Positions 17,579 through 25,643 of a DNA stretch of 64,000 bases are shown piece by piece (position 1 is the first letter of the stretch; each line of letters starts with the position of its first letter). The translations under genes were made by a program, and so were the position numbers. The notes beneath the pieces are model-generated. The model was not told the DNA's origin. It did not search any database and worked only from the letters and a program-made list of their open reading frames with translations. This DNA is from Phycisphaerae bacterium (GTDB lineage Bacteria > Planctomycetota > Phycisphaerae > UBA1845 > UTPLA1): positions 310,001 through 374,000 of the forward strand of contig DATEMU010000012.1 in assembly GCA_035275405.1 (NCBI GenBank), read 5' to 3'.

Positions 17579-18805
17579 ATGTTCTTCTTGCGTGTTTGCC
17601 TGATGGCCCTGCGAAGTCTGTGGATCCATCCGCTGCGCTCGTTCCTCGCTACGCTGGGAGTGATCTTCGGCGTCGGGGCGGTCGTGGCCGCCATGGCCAT
17701 CCTGGAGGGTATGGGCGCGCGGATCGAGGCCGGATTCGCCTCGATGGGCTCCAACAAATTGTTCATCATGCCCAACGTGGAGCGGCGCAGCGGCCGTATG
17801 GTCGGCAATTTCGAATCGCTGAAGCTGGAAGACGCAAAGGCCGTCGAAAAAGAATGTCCCGGCGTGAAGTTGGTCATGCCGACGCTGAACAATTCATCGT
17901 TGGTGAAGTTCCTCTCGAAGAACACCACGGCGACCGTACTTGGCTCGACGGAGCATTATCCGCTGATGAACAGTCATACGCCCGCTGAGGGGGCGTTCTT
18001 TAATGCGACGGACGTGCAGGGCTCGTCCCGCGTCGCGGTCCTTGGGTCGAAGGTGAAGAAAGAGCTGTTCGGCGGCCGGCCGGCGATCGATGAGAAGATC
18101 AAGATCAGCGGGACACTCGGAGTGCGGACGTTCATCGTCGTCGGCGTCATGGAGGAAAAAGGCAACGTGGCCTTTACCGACGTCGACCGACAGGTGATTA
18201 TCCCCATCTCGACGGCCATGGACCTTTACGGCGCCAAGGCGGTGAATACGATCCTTTGCGAGGCCACGACGCCCTCCGACGACGACGTGGAAAAGGCCAA
18301 GGCGCAGATCAAAAAGCTCCTGCGGACACGCCATCGCATCCGTGCCGGTCAGCAGGACGACTTTCAGGTGCAGGCCCAGAAGGAATTCGTCGAGCAGTTC
18401 GGCACGTTCCGCGCGCTGATCGGTATCGTGCTGGGGTCCATCGCCGGGATCAGCCTCGCCGTTGGCGGCATCGGCATCATGAACATCATGCTCGTCGCCG
18501 TCACGGAGCGGACCAGGGAAATCGGCGTCCGCATGGCGATGGGCGCCAAGCGCGGCGACGTATTGCAGCAGTTTCTCGTCGAGGCGAGTTTCGTTTCGTT
18601 TCTCGGTGGCGGGCTGGGTGTACTGGTCGGGTGGGGGTTGGCCACGACGATTGAAAAGGCGACGCGGATTTTCGAGACGATCACGTCCATATGGGCGATT
18701 ATCCTGGCATTGGCTATGGCGACGGTCGTCGGCATCGTCAGCGGGATCTATCCGGCCTGGAAGGCGTCTCGTCTCGATCCTGTGGAAGCGTTACGATACG
18801 AGTAG
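17579..18805 (+). CDS. MacB-type ABC transporter permease
   Basis: The 408 aa carry the FtsX/MacB layout: membrane helix at about 20-45, a large periplasmic MacB_PCD domain (about 50-270), then three membrane helices at about 285-400. The segment GIGIMNIMLVAVTERTREIG is the hallmark of the family. Together with the ATPase and adaptor it should use ATP to drive efflux or envelope export through a mechanotransmission-type mechanism. The substrate (drug, peptide or lipoprotein) cannot be told from the sequence. Confidence 0.93.
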   Translation: MFFLRVCLMALRSLWIHPLRSFLATLGVIFGVGAVVAAMAILEGMGARIEAGFASMGSNKLFIMPNVERRSGRMVGNFESLKLEDAKAVEKECPGVKLVMPTLNNSSLVKFLSKNTTATVLGSTEHYPLMNSHTPAEGAFFNATDVQGSSRVAVLGSKVKKELFGGRPAIDEKIKISGTLGVRTFIVVGVMEEKGNVAFTDVDRQVIIPISTAMDLYGAKAVNTILCEATTPSDDDVEKAKAQIKKLLRTRHRIRAGQQDDFQVQAQKEFVEQFGTFRALIGIVLGSIAGISLAVGGIGIMNIMLVAVTERTREIGVRMAMGAKRGDVLQQFLVEASFVSFLGGGLGVLVGWGLATTIEKATRIFETITSIWAIILALAMATVVGIVSGIYPAWKASRLDPVEALRYE

Positions 18806-18878
18806 CGACTGGCCCCGTAGCGGCCGGCGTCCCTGGCGTACGTAGAAGTCGGTCAGGGCCGAACTCAACGTGAACGGC

Positions 18879-19388
18879 ATGAGCAAAAACGGCAAACATC
18901 GATCGGCGGTCTTCGCAGGCACGTTCGACCCGCCGACCCTGGGGCACTTGGATATCATCGAGCGGAGCCGCAAGCTCTTCGACAAGACCATCGTCGCCAT
19001 CGGTCGCAACCCCGAGAAAGAGCCGCTGTTCACCAAGGAAGAACGAGTGGCACTTCTGAAGGATTTGTTAGGCGAACAACCGGACGTCGAGGTGGAGTCG
19101 TATACGGGGCTGACGATGGATTACGTCCGCCGAAAGGGCGCCGACGTCATCATCAAGGGCATCCGCGACAGCGACGATCTCCGCAACGAGCTGCGCCAGG
19201 CGAACGTGAACATGATCGCCGGCGATGTGGAGACGGTCTTCCTCTTTACCACGGACACAACCGCCCTGATCAGCAGCACCCTTATCCGCCAGATCTGCGA
19301 GCTGGGCGGCCTGGAGAGCGGTAATCTGGGGCGGTTGATCCCGGACAAGGTCGTCGCCAAGATGCGCGAGAAGATAAAAAAGAAGTAA
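18879..19388 (+). CDS. coaD: Pantetheine-phosphate adenylyltransferase
   Basis: It catalyses the fourth step of coenzyme A synthesis (4'-phosphopantetheine plus ATP to dephospho-CoA). AVFAGTFDPPTLGHLDIIER contains the T/HxGH nucleotide-binding motif, and TALISSTLIRQI is the second conserved ISSTxxR motif. The 169 aa fit the family. The open frame begins at GTG 18870, but ATG 18879 suits the conserved N-terminus. It lies 73 bases after the permease gene and may be read with it. An AT-rich tract follows its stop. Confidence 0.96.
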   Translation: MSKNGKHRSAVFAGTFDPPTLGHLDIIERSRKLFDKTIVAIGRNPEKEPLFTKEERVALLKDLLGEQPDVEVESYTGLTMDYVRRKGADVIIKGIRDSDDLRNELRQANVNMIAGDVETVFLFTTDTTALISSTLIRQICELGGLESGNLGRLIPDKVVAKMREKIKKK

Positions 19389-19391
19389 GGC

Positions 19392-19453
19392 AAATTTTTT
19401 TAAAAAAAATGTTGACGCATCGGGCACTTTGCGGATAGGACCTGTCCTACAAT
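19392..19453 (+). promoter_or_regulatory. AT-tract plus candidate promoter upstream of the 19484 gene
   Basis: A run of T then A (about 19394-19409) is striking in this GC-rich sequence and could act as an UP element or a weak terminator for coaD. TTGACG (19412-19417) is a good -35. The best-spaced -10 (around 19435-19441, ATAGGA/TAGGAC) is poor. TAGGA-CCTG-TCCTA (19436-19449) is a perfect short palindrome that may be an operator. Confidence 0.4.
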
Positions 19454-19483
19454 TCGATTGCCGGCACGGAGGCACACACATAT

Positions 19484-20047
19484 ATGATCGACTTTGAAGT
19501 ATCGCGGCCCGTGGGTCGCTGTGTTGTCAGCGGACGCGAGTTCGCCGAGGGAGAGTTGTTCCACTCGGTGCTTTTCGAGACGCCCCAGGGTTTCGAACGC
19601 CGCGATTATTCCGGGGAGTCCTGGCAGGGCCCCCCGGAAGGTGCGCTGTGTTGCTTTCAGACGCGACTGCCGAAGCGCGAGGAGAAACGCCGTACCTTTG
19701 TTGACGACGACGCCCTGCTGACGTTCTTCGTTCGTCTGGCGGATTGCACGGAAGAGGCCAAGCTGAGGTTTCGCTTCGTCTTGTCGCTGATTCTGCTGCG
19801 CAAGCGCCTGCTCAAGTACGAGCGGACGATCCGGGACGGCGAGCGCGAGTTCTGGGAGATGCGCTGCGTCCGCGACAAATCGTCGCACAAGGTGTTCAAC
19901 CCGGTCCTCTCCGATACGGAGATTCAGGAACTGACCGGCGAATTGGGCGCGATCCTGGCCGGGGGCGCGGCCGGCGATTTGCAGGATTCGGACTGGACCG
20001 AGAGCGGGGAAGTTGCGGCCGCGGACTCATCAGAGCCGCGACCGTAA
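19484..20047 (+). CDS. Conserved-looking protein of unknown function
   Basis: I do not recognise a characterised family. The 187 aa lack a signal peptide or membrane segment. The N-terminal half has two cysteines near RPVGRCVVSGREF and a CCF at about 57-59. The middle (about 85-130) is a basic, helix-forming stretch (LSLILLRKRLLKYERT), and the last 30 residues are acidic and low in complexity. The form fits a small cytoplasmic protein, perhaps one that binds RNA or a partner. The next gene, encoding a lipoprotein, starts 14 bases after the stop, so they are likely co-transcribed. Confidence 0.8.
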   Translation: MIDFEVSRPVGRCVVSGREFAEGELFHSVLFETPQGFERRDYSGESWQGPPEGALCCFQTRLPKREEKRRTFVDDDALLTFFVRLADCTEEAKLRFRFVLSLILLRKRLLKYERTIRDGEREFWEMRCVRDKSSHKVFNPVLSDTEIQELTGELGAILAGGAAGDLQDSDWTESGEVAAADSSEPRP

Positions 20048-20061
20048 GGGAGCGCTGAGTG

Positions 20062-20997
20062 ATGTTTGACCACCAACGACGCTCGAAATACCCACCAACT
20101 TCTACGACTCAGGTATTCCGCCGTACTTTAGATTGGCGGACCAACGTCGTGTTTGCCTCGCTCCTTGCTGCCTCGTTTTGCATGGGCTGTCGCAAGGGAA
20201 ATGAAGAAATCGAGAGCGGGCCGCCCCGCGATCTCCCCGACATCGTCTCCGCCATTCAGGCCAACGCCGACCGCGTCGACCGGCCTCTGTGGGCCGGCAA
20301 TGTCAACGTCACCGCCCGCGTCAAGGACGACAGAGGCAAGCGTCACTCCTACAACCTCGAAGGCAGCCTCCTGTTCGATAAGCCTCGCAACCTGCGCATG
20401 GATTTGCGCCCCGGTCTCGGCGACCAGGTGATGGGACTCGGCTCCAACGACCAGGAATACTGGGTCTGGATTGAGCCGGAAATGAAGGCCATGCACTGGG
20501 GCCGCCACCGCTACGCCGATCAGCCCTGCGCGCGAAGCACTGGCATTCGCGTCGACCAACTGGTAGGCGCGCTGGGCATGGGCGGTTTGCCGAGCGGGTC
20601 GGAAGGGCTGAGCGGACCGACGCGGCGCGAAGGGAAAAAACACGACATCCTCGAGTATCGCCGTTCCGGCGGCGTCGCCGTCGACCGTGAATACTGGGTG
20701 AGCCGCGCGCCGCCCTATCAGATTCACGTCGTAAACTTCCGCGACGCCCAGCGGCGGATCGTGATGAGCGCCATGCTCGAAGATTACGAGCCCGCCTGGC
20801 AGGGCGGACCGCTCGTCCCGCGCGCCGTCAGCATGATCTGGCCTCAGGAAGAGGGCAAATTCACCATGCGCGTCTCGCGGCTCAAGGGGATGGAGCCCGG
20901 CAAGGTCGCGCCGACCGCGTTTGTCCGACCAGATCAAGCCAAATTACCCAAGGGCGTCGCCGAGATCATACAGGTCGATGCCGACTGCGGACCTTGA
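20062..20997 (+). CDS. Predicted lipoprotein, LolA-like fold suspected
   Basis: The N-terminus has a hydrophobic stretch ending in the lipobox-like SFCMGC (Cys near residue 41), so it should be lipid-anchored in the envelope. The rest alternates beta-strand segments (NVNVTARVKDDRGKRHSYN, GSLLFDKPRNLRMDLRP), which resemble LolA/LolB-type beta-barrel halves; that is an inference from pattern. A GTG codon stands just before ATG 20062. The long N-terminal extension before the lipobox is unusual, and a later start is possible. The RDD protein gene follows 53 bases downstream. Confidence 0.75.
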   Translation: MFDHQRRSKYPPTSTTQVFRRTLDWRTNVVFASLLAASFCMGCRKGNEEIESGPPRDLPDIVSAIQANADRVDRPLWAGNVNVTARVKDDRGKRHSYNLEGSLLFDKPRNLRMDLRPGLGDQVMGLGSNDQEYWVWIEPEMKAMHWGRHRYADQPCARSTGIRVDQLVGALGMGGLPSGSEGLSGPTRREGKKHDILEYRRSGGVAVDREYWVSRAPPYQIHVVNFRDAQRRIVMSAMLEDYEPAWQGGPLVPRAVSMIWPQEEGKFTMRVSRLKGMEPGKVAPTAFVRPDQAKLPKGVAEIIQVDADCGP

Positions 20998-21050
20998 CGG
21001 GTCACCGGCCCTGCGTTGACCAATGGGGGCGCGCCGCGAATAATCCGCCT

Positions 21051-22715
21051 ATGAATCGACCTCTCGCGGCCGCCCTGATCGCACTTCTTGCCGGGGGACT
21101 TTCCGCCAACGCCCAAGCGCCGGACTGGAAGGCCGCGCGCGTCTGGGTGGCCGGCGACGACGCGCAGGTCTGGGTCGTGGCCGCCGGCGAGCCGAAGGGC
21201 TCGGTGCTGCCTCTCGTGCAATTCTGGCACGCCGACCTCAAGGAAGGCGCGGCGATCGGCCCGCGGCAACGCCTGAACCTCCCGCCGGTCGCGGGCGATC
21301 CCGTGGCCATCGCGGCGGACGCAGGCGGGCTCCATGTGCTGTACTCCGACCTGACGACCTTTGACTATTTCGTGAAGCGGCCCATTTCGCCGGGGGCGAA
21401 TTGGCAGGCGCAGTGCAATATTGCGCCGCTGGCCTGGTGCGGCGATGCGGGCGAGCACGGGCTATGGGCCCTGGTGGAGACGAAGTCGCTTGTCCCACAG
21501 GGAAGATCGGCGGATGACGAGCAGGCCGACATGGCCGAGACGCGGCCGGCGATGGAGATCACCGAGCGCCTGGCACTGTTGCAATTGCGCGACGGGTTTT
21601 GGCATCGACAGTCTGGCCCCCCCGCGGCGGTCCTGGGTAAACGGTTTTGGCTTGCCGCCCGGAAAGGCGACCTGCATCTTTTCTGGTACGCGGGCGGAGA
21701 GGTGCACGTCACGACGTTGCAGGGGAGCGATTGGACCTCACCCGAACTCGTGCTGAAAGGCGACACCATTCGCTACGCATGGGCGGGAGCAAACGAGCAG
21801 GGCCCGATCTTCATGGCCTGCCGCCCGGCCGAGGACGGCCTCGCCCGCGTCGACCTCTATCGGCGCGGCAACGGCGCGTGGTCCATGAGCGAGCCCCTGC
21901 GGGAAGGTACCGAATTCCTGTCGGTCGATCCGCGAAGGACCGCGCTGGCGATCGCTGGAGATCAGGTGGTGATCGCCCGCCGCGCGGAAAACGGCCAGAT
22001 CCAATTCGGCTCATCTGATCTGACCGGGACACGACCGATCCGCTTTGAGCCGCTCTCGCTCGAGCGCGAACAGCCGCCGTCGTCCGGCGAATGGCAGGAC
22101 GCGATCGTGCTGGGGCTCGTCCTCGGCATGATGACGCTCGTGCTCTGGAAACGGCGCGATCAGGTGGCCGCGCCGATCGCCTTGCCGATTGGCCTGGTTC
22201 CCGCGGCGGTCTGGCGGCGCGTCCTGGCCACGATCCTGGATTTGGTCCCGGCGGTGCTGTTGGTCCTGCCGTGGTGGGTCAGCGTCATGCCCGATCCGGC
22301 CTCCTATGGTGATGTTCAATCGCTCATGAAACAATCTGACGACCCCGAGATGATGGCGAAGCTCGCGCCGATTTATTACACGGCGACCCTCCTGTACGGT
22401 CTGTGGTGCATGATCTGGGAGATGCTGATCGGCTCGTCGCCCGGCAAATACCTGTTCGGCTGCCGCGTTCTGAGCGTCGCCGGGGACAAGCCCGCCCCGC
22501 GGCAGGTCTTCGTCCGCAACGTCGTCCGCGTCATCATGGTCTCGATGGGTGCGCCGGGCCTGATCGTGACGCTGATGATGATCGTCATGGTCACGCGCAA
22601 CCGCCAGCGCGTCGGCGACCTCTTGGCAGGGACGATCGTCGTGGAGCCGGGCGTGCCGGAAGAAATCACCGAACCGCCGCCGGAGGATCGCCCGGGCGAC
22701 GACGGCGAGTCGTAG
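21051..22715 (+). CDS. Exported beta-rich protein with C-terminal RDD membrane domain
   Basis: Residues 1-22 are a signal peptide (LIALLAGGLSANA). About 25-350 is an extracytoplasmic, strand-rich region with regularly spaced Trp and Gly, possibly a propeller. A membrane helix at about 360-375 (IVLGLVLGMMTLVLW) precedes an RDD domain (about 390-530: WRRVLATILDLVPAVLL, GSSPGKYLFGCRV, RQVFVRNVVR). The tail is acidic. The frame opens at 20994, but ATG 21051 gives the signal peptide. RDD proteins are membrane proteins, some linked to ion exchange; the function here is unknown. Confidence 0.8.
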   Translation: MNRPLAAALIALLAGGLSANAQAPDWKAARVWVAGDDAQVWVVAAGEPKGSVLPLVQFWHADLKEGAAIGPRQRLNLPPVAGDPVAIAADAGGLHVLYSDLTTFDYFVKRPISPGANWQAQCNIAPLAWCGDAGEHGLWALVETKSLVPQGRSADDEQADMAETRPAMEITERLALLQLRDGFWHRQSGPPAAVLGKRFWLAARKGDLHLFWYAGGEVHVTTLQGSDWTSPELVLKGDTIRYAWAGANEQGPIFMACRPAEDGLARVDLYRRGNGAWSMSEPLREGTEFLSVDPRRTALAIAGDQVVIARRAENGQIQFGSSDLTGTRPIRFEPLSLEREQPPSSGEWQDAIVLGLVLGMMTLVLWKRRDQVAAPIALPIGLVPAAVWRRVLATILDLVPAVLLVLPWWVSVMPDPASYGDVQSLMKQSDDPEMMAKLAPIYYTATLLYGLWCMIWEMLIGSSPGKYLFGCRVLSVAGDKPAPRQVFVRNVVRVIMVSMGAPGLIVTLMMIVMVTRNRQRVGDLLAGTIVVEPGVPEEITEPPPEDRPGDDGES

Positions 22716-22733
22716 GACGGGCTCTGCCCGCCG
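22712..22733. repeat. REP-like palindrome, family A (first of a pair)
   Basis: GTAGGACGGGCTCTGCCCGC plus CG overlaps the stop of the RDD gene. Together with the inverted copy at 22756-22778 it forms a two-unit element between two converging genes. Confidence 0.75.
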
Positions 22734-22755
22734 ATCGCGCGTCGTGCGCGGAATT

Positions 22756-22778
22756 GCGGCGGGTAAAACCCGCCCTAC
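22756..22778. repeat. REP-like palindrome, family A (second, inverted copy)
   Basis: GCGGCGGGTAAAACCCGCCC plus TAC is inverted with respect to the copy at 22712, with 22 bases between them. It overlaps the 3' end of thpR. The pair resembles a bacterial BIME. Confidence 0.75.
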
Positions 22779-23338
22779 GCGGCGCTGAACTCGTGCCGAC
22801 TGAGCACCTCATGAATCGACCCCTCGGCGGTCAGGGTCGATTGATAGAATGTCAGCCCATGGACGCGCTGCTCTTGCGGTTCGAACGGCAGCGGGTTCTG
22901 CAATAGCTTTCGGACCTCCTGCGACAGCCGCGGGTTCTTGTTGCGAGCCAGCGTCAGGTGCGCCGAAAACGGCCGGTCCTCGCGCGGCAGACCGACTCCC
23001 GCGAGCGCGTCTTCGCAGGCCTTCCAGCAAGTCTTAAGCCCGCCGCTCTTGTCTTCGATGCCGAGCCAGAGAACATTCGCCCGCCCGTGCGGCGGAAACA
23101 CCCCCAGCCCGCCGAACGTGATGTCGAAAGCCCGGCCCTGCGCCGCCACGCCGGCGAGTGCGGTCTTGATCGGCTCGATCTGCGCCTCCTCGACCTCGCC
23201 GAGAAACTTGATCGTCAGGTGCATGGCTTCCGGCCTGACCCACGACAACTTCGGCCCCCGCGATTTGAGCTTGGCTTGGAGCGAGGCGATCCGCTCGCGA
23301 ATCTTGTGGTCGAGATCGATGGCGATGAAGGTGCGCAT
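22775..23338 (-). CDS. thpR: RNA 2',3'-cyclic phosphodiesterase (LigT/ThpR)
   Basis: This is a 2H phosphoesterase that opens 2',3'-cyclic phosphates on RNA ends. The two HxTx motifs are visible, HLTIKF at about 40 and HLTLAR at about 128, along with the family N-terminus MRTFIAIDLD and VFPPHGRANVLWLGIE. The 187 aa match the usual length. It stands alone, convergent with the RDD protein gene and divergent from the toxin-antitoxin pair. Its last codons overlap a REP-like repeat. Confidence 0.95.
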   Translation of the reverse strand: MRTFIAIDLDHKIRERIASLQAKLKSRGPKLSWVRPEAMHLTIKFLGEVEEAQIEPIKTALAGVAAQGRAFDITFGGLGVFPPHGRANVLWLGIEDKSGGLKTCWKACEDALAGVGLPREDRPFSAHLTLARNKNPRLSQEVRKLLQNPLPFEPQEQRVHGLTFYQSTLTAEGSIHEVLSRHEFSAA

Positions 23339-23410
23339 AGTTGAGCTTTTCAGTGGGCTGGCGGGTCCGATACTATATCACCGCTGATTTCAACAGGTAC
23401 GTGGTGTGCG

Positions 23411-23429
23411 GTCTAGTGTCGTGCTAGAC
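23411..23429. promoter_or_regulatory. Palindrome upstream of the toxin-antitoxin genes
   Basis: GTCTAG and CTAGAC form a perfect inverted repeat around a 7-base spacer, 26 bases before the antitoxin start. Toxin-antitoxin operons are usually autoregulated through such operators. A GGGAG ribosome binding site follows at about 23443. Confidence 0.5.
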
Positions 23430-23454
23430 TTAAAGTACGCTAGGGAGTGATGTC

Positions 23455-23721
23455 ATGACTGTTTCATTTGATGTGCCGAACCCCGTCGAGACCCTTCTTT
23501 CCGAGAACGGCCAAGACCCCAACGCGGCGGCCAAGGAAGCCACACTGGTGGAGCTATACCGGCAGGGAAAGCTGACGCATTTCCAGCTTTCTCAGTCCCT
23601 CGGCCTTTCGCGGTTCGAAACCGACGGCGTCCTTAAGCGCCACAATGTCACCGAAGACCTCCTGACTTCTGAAGAATATCAAGCTGATTTGGAATCGGTC
23701 CGGGCCGCGCTTAACGCATGA
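23455..23721 (+). CDS. UPF0175-like antitoxin
   Basis: The 88 aa resemble UPF0175 antitoxins: an N-terminal strand (VSFDVPNP), an acidic helix (AAKEATLVELYRQGKLT), then a helix-turn-helix-like segment (THFQLSQSLGLSRFETDGVLKRHNV) suited to binding the operator. The last codons overlap the toxin start by four bases (ATGA), the usual coupling in these modules. Partnering with a DUF3368-type toxin is the standard pairing of this family. Confidence 0.85.
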   Translation: MTVSFDVPNPVETLLSENGQDPNAAAKEATLVELYRQGKLTHFQLSQSLGLSRFETDGVLKRHNVTEDLLTSEEYQADLESVRAALNA

Positions 23722-24200
23722 TCGTTGTCTCGGATGCCTCTCCGCTCAACTATCTCGTGCGCATTCGCGCCGAGCGCTTGCTTCCGGCACTTTTCGAGAG
23801 CGTCTTCGTTCCGCCTGCCGTCGTGTCGGAACTCTCCGATGCCCGCACACCAATATCAGTCCGTGAGTTTGTCGCCAATCCGCCGAATTGGCTTCACGTC
23901 CAGGGCCCGGCTCGTGTCGACTCGTCAATTCCACTCGACCCCGGCGAACTCGAAGCAATTGCCCTCGCTGAGGAACTGTCGGCAACGCTTCTCATCGATG
24001 AGCGCGTCGGACGCCGAATTGCAAGATCGCGAGGACTTATCGTGACCGGCACGCTCGGGGTACTCGAACTTGGCGCCGAGCGAGGGCTCATTTCACTTCC
24101 CGATGCCGTCCGGGAACTTCGTCAGACGGATTATCGCATCAGCGAAGCTATCATCAAAGGCGCGATTCAGCGTGATGAACATCGTAGGCGCCGCCCTTAA
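23718..24200 (+). CDS. DUF3368-type PIN-like toxin
   Basis: The 160 aa look like the PIN-domain relatives labelled DUF3368: N-terminal IVVSDASPLNYLVRI with the first acidic residue, VPPAVVSELSD, the LDPGELEAIALAEEL helix, then LLIDERVGRRIA and VTGTLGVL. The acidic residues D6, E93 and D112 region would form the metal site of an RNase. It is coupled by an ATGA overlap to its antitoxin. The predicted effect is growth arrest through RNA cleavage when unneutralised. The target is unknown. Confidence 0.88.
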   Translation: MIVVSDASPLNYLVRIRAERLLPALFESVFVPPAVVSELSDARTPISVREFVANPPNWLHVQGPARVDSSIPLDPGELEAIALAEELSATLLIDERVGRRIARSRGLIVTGTLGVLELGAERGLISLPDAVRELRQTDYRISEAIIKGAIQRDEHRRRRP

Positions 24201-24225
24201 AGCAGTCTTTAGTTTGTTACGCACG

Positions 24226-25131
24226 CTACCCGATCGCCAACATCGATTTGTACTTCGCCAGCCGCCCCTCCAGCGTCCCCTTATCCGCCGCTGCCAGCGA
24301 GCGCATCGAGAAATCTTCGATCGTGATCGACGCCAGGCACGTCCCATGCGCCAGCGCTGCCCGCAGCGCCGCCGTGTCGCGGCGGTCGGTTGAAGCCAGG
24401 TACGCCATCACACCCGCGGCGAAGCTGTCGCCCGCCCCGGTCGGGTCTTTGACCTTCATCGTCGGATAGGCAGGCAGGGCGACGACCTCGTCCTTCGTCA
24501 CCATGAGCACGCCGTGCTCACCCTTCTTGATCGCGACGAACTCCGGGCCGAGCTTCAGCACGTCGTGGCCAGCCTGGATCAGGTCGACCTGCCCCGTCAG
24601 CAAGCGGGCCTCGCCGTCGTTCATGACCATGCCGTTGACCATCGAGAGCGTCTTGAGCAGCTCTTCCTTGGCGACGTTGATCCACAGGTTCATCGTGTCG
24701 CAGACGATGAGCTTGGGCTGTTTCAACTGCTCGATGAACCCGCGCTGCAGGGCTGGGTGCGTATTGGCGAGGAAGACATAGCGCGAATCGCGAAACTGCT
24801 CGGGGATCGTCGGAGGCGTTTCCGAGACGACGTTTAGGTCCGTCCGCAGCGTCTCCGCCGCGTTCATGTCCCCGACGTATTTGCCCGCCCAGCGGAAGGT
24901 CTTCGATCCCGGCCGCGTCTCCAGACCGGCCAGGTCAATCGGCCGCCCCTTGAACACGTCGCGAAAGGACGGGGGAAAATCGCTGCCCACGACGCCGACC
25001 AGCCGCACCGGCGTGATCAGGCTCGCCGCCAGGGCGAAATACGCCGCCGACCCGCCGAGCACATCCTGCGCCAGGCCGTGCGGTGTCTCGACGGTGTCAA
25101 TTCCGATGGTGCCGGTCACAAGCAGGGGCAT
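24226..25131 (-). CDS. PfkB-family carbohydrate/nucleoside kinase
   Basis: A ribokinase-fold kinase of 301 aa. The second PfkB signature DPTGAGDSFAAGVMAYL carries the anion hole and catalytic Asp. The N-terminal VLGGSAAYFALAAS is the first signature region, unusual in having GGSAAYFA where sugar kinases often have GGxxxN. This form is seen in members annotated as adenosine- or sugar-kinase-like. A GGAG site lies 7 bases before ATG 25131. It is monocistronic, so the neighbours do not reveal the substrate. Confidence 0.9.
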   Translation of the reverse strand: MPLLVTGTIGIDTVETPHGLAQDVLGGSAAYFALAASLITPVRLVGVVGSDFPPSFRDVFKGRPIDLAGLETRPGSKTFRWAGKYVGDMNAAETLRTDLNVVSETPPTIPEQFRDSRYVFLANTHPALQRGFIEQLKQPKLIVCDTMNLWINVAKEELLKTLSMVNGMVMNDGEARLLTGQVDLIQAGHDVLKLGPEFVAIKKGEHGVLMVTKDEVVALPAYPTMKVKDPTGAGDSFAAGVMAYLASTDRRDTAALRAALAHGTCLASITIEDFSMRSLAAADKGTLEGRLAKYKSMLAIG

Positions 25132-25289
25132 AGATTTCTCCGAAGAATCGCAAGTTCCGTGCGGGACCCGGAATTGTCGGGGCAGCGCAGGGTCCGGTCA
25201 ACGACGCGGCGTTGCGTAGTTTGGGGGCGATGGGGACAATAAGGGCAACGATCCCTTGATCGTGCCTGCCATCGCGGAGGAATCGGCGA

Positions 25290-25643
25290 GTGAATCCTTT
25301 CTTTCAGAACGCACGCCCAAGCGCCGTCATGTGCGCGACGGTCTGCGTGTTCGCCTTCCTTATGGGCGCGTGCGGCAAACCGAAGCCCACGACACAGCCC
25401 GTCCGGCGGGCCGCGGGCCCAGTGGCAGAGTCCCCGCCGACCGATTCGCCGACGGAGGATGTTTTCGAGACAGGAACCGGGCCGGGGCGGACGCACACGG
25501 TTCAGCCCCGGGAGACGCTTTACGGACTCGCCCAGCGATACTATGGCGACAAGAACCAATGGCGGAAAATCTACTACGCCAATCGCAACCGGCTGACCGA
25601 CCCCAACAACGTCCCCGCCGGCATAAGGCTGATCATCCCATGA
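25290..25643 (+). CDS. LysM-domain lipoprotein
   Basis: The 117 aa begin with a signal peptide ending in a lipobox (FAFLMGAC, Cys near 28). A Pro/Thr-rich linker follows, then one C-terminal LysM domain (HTVQPRETLYGLAQRYYGD to PAGIRLIIP), which binds peptidoglycan. The start is GTG 25290, preceded by GGAGG at 25276-25280. Its stop overlaps the recG start as ATGA, so translation of recG is coupled to it. That combination of a wall-binding lipoprotein and a DNA helicase looks fortuitous functionally. Confidence 0.88.
   Translation: MNPFFQNARPSAVMCATVCVFAFLMGACGKPKPTTQPVRRAAGPVAESPPTDSPTEDVFETGTGPGRTHTVQPRETLYGLAQRYYGDKNQWRKIYYANRNRLTDPNNVPAGIRLIIP

Noticed and set aside
25256..25639. Upstream extension of recG to 846 codons
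   Set aside because: It overlaps the LysM lipoprotein gene in another frame; the ATGA overlap marks the true recG start.
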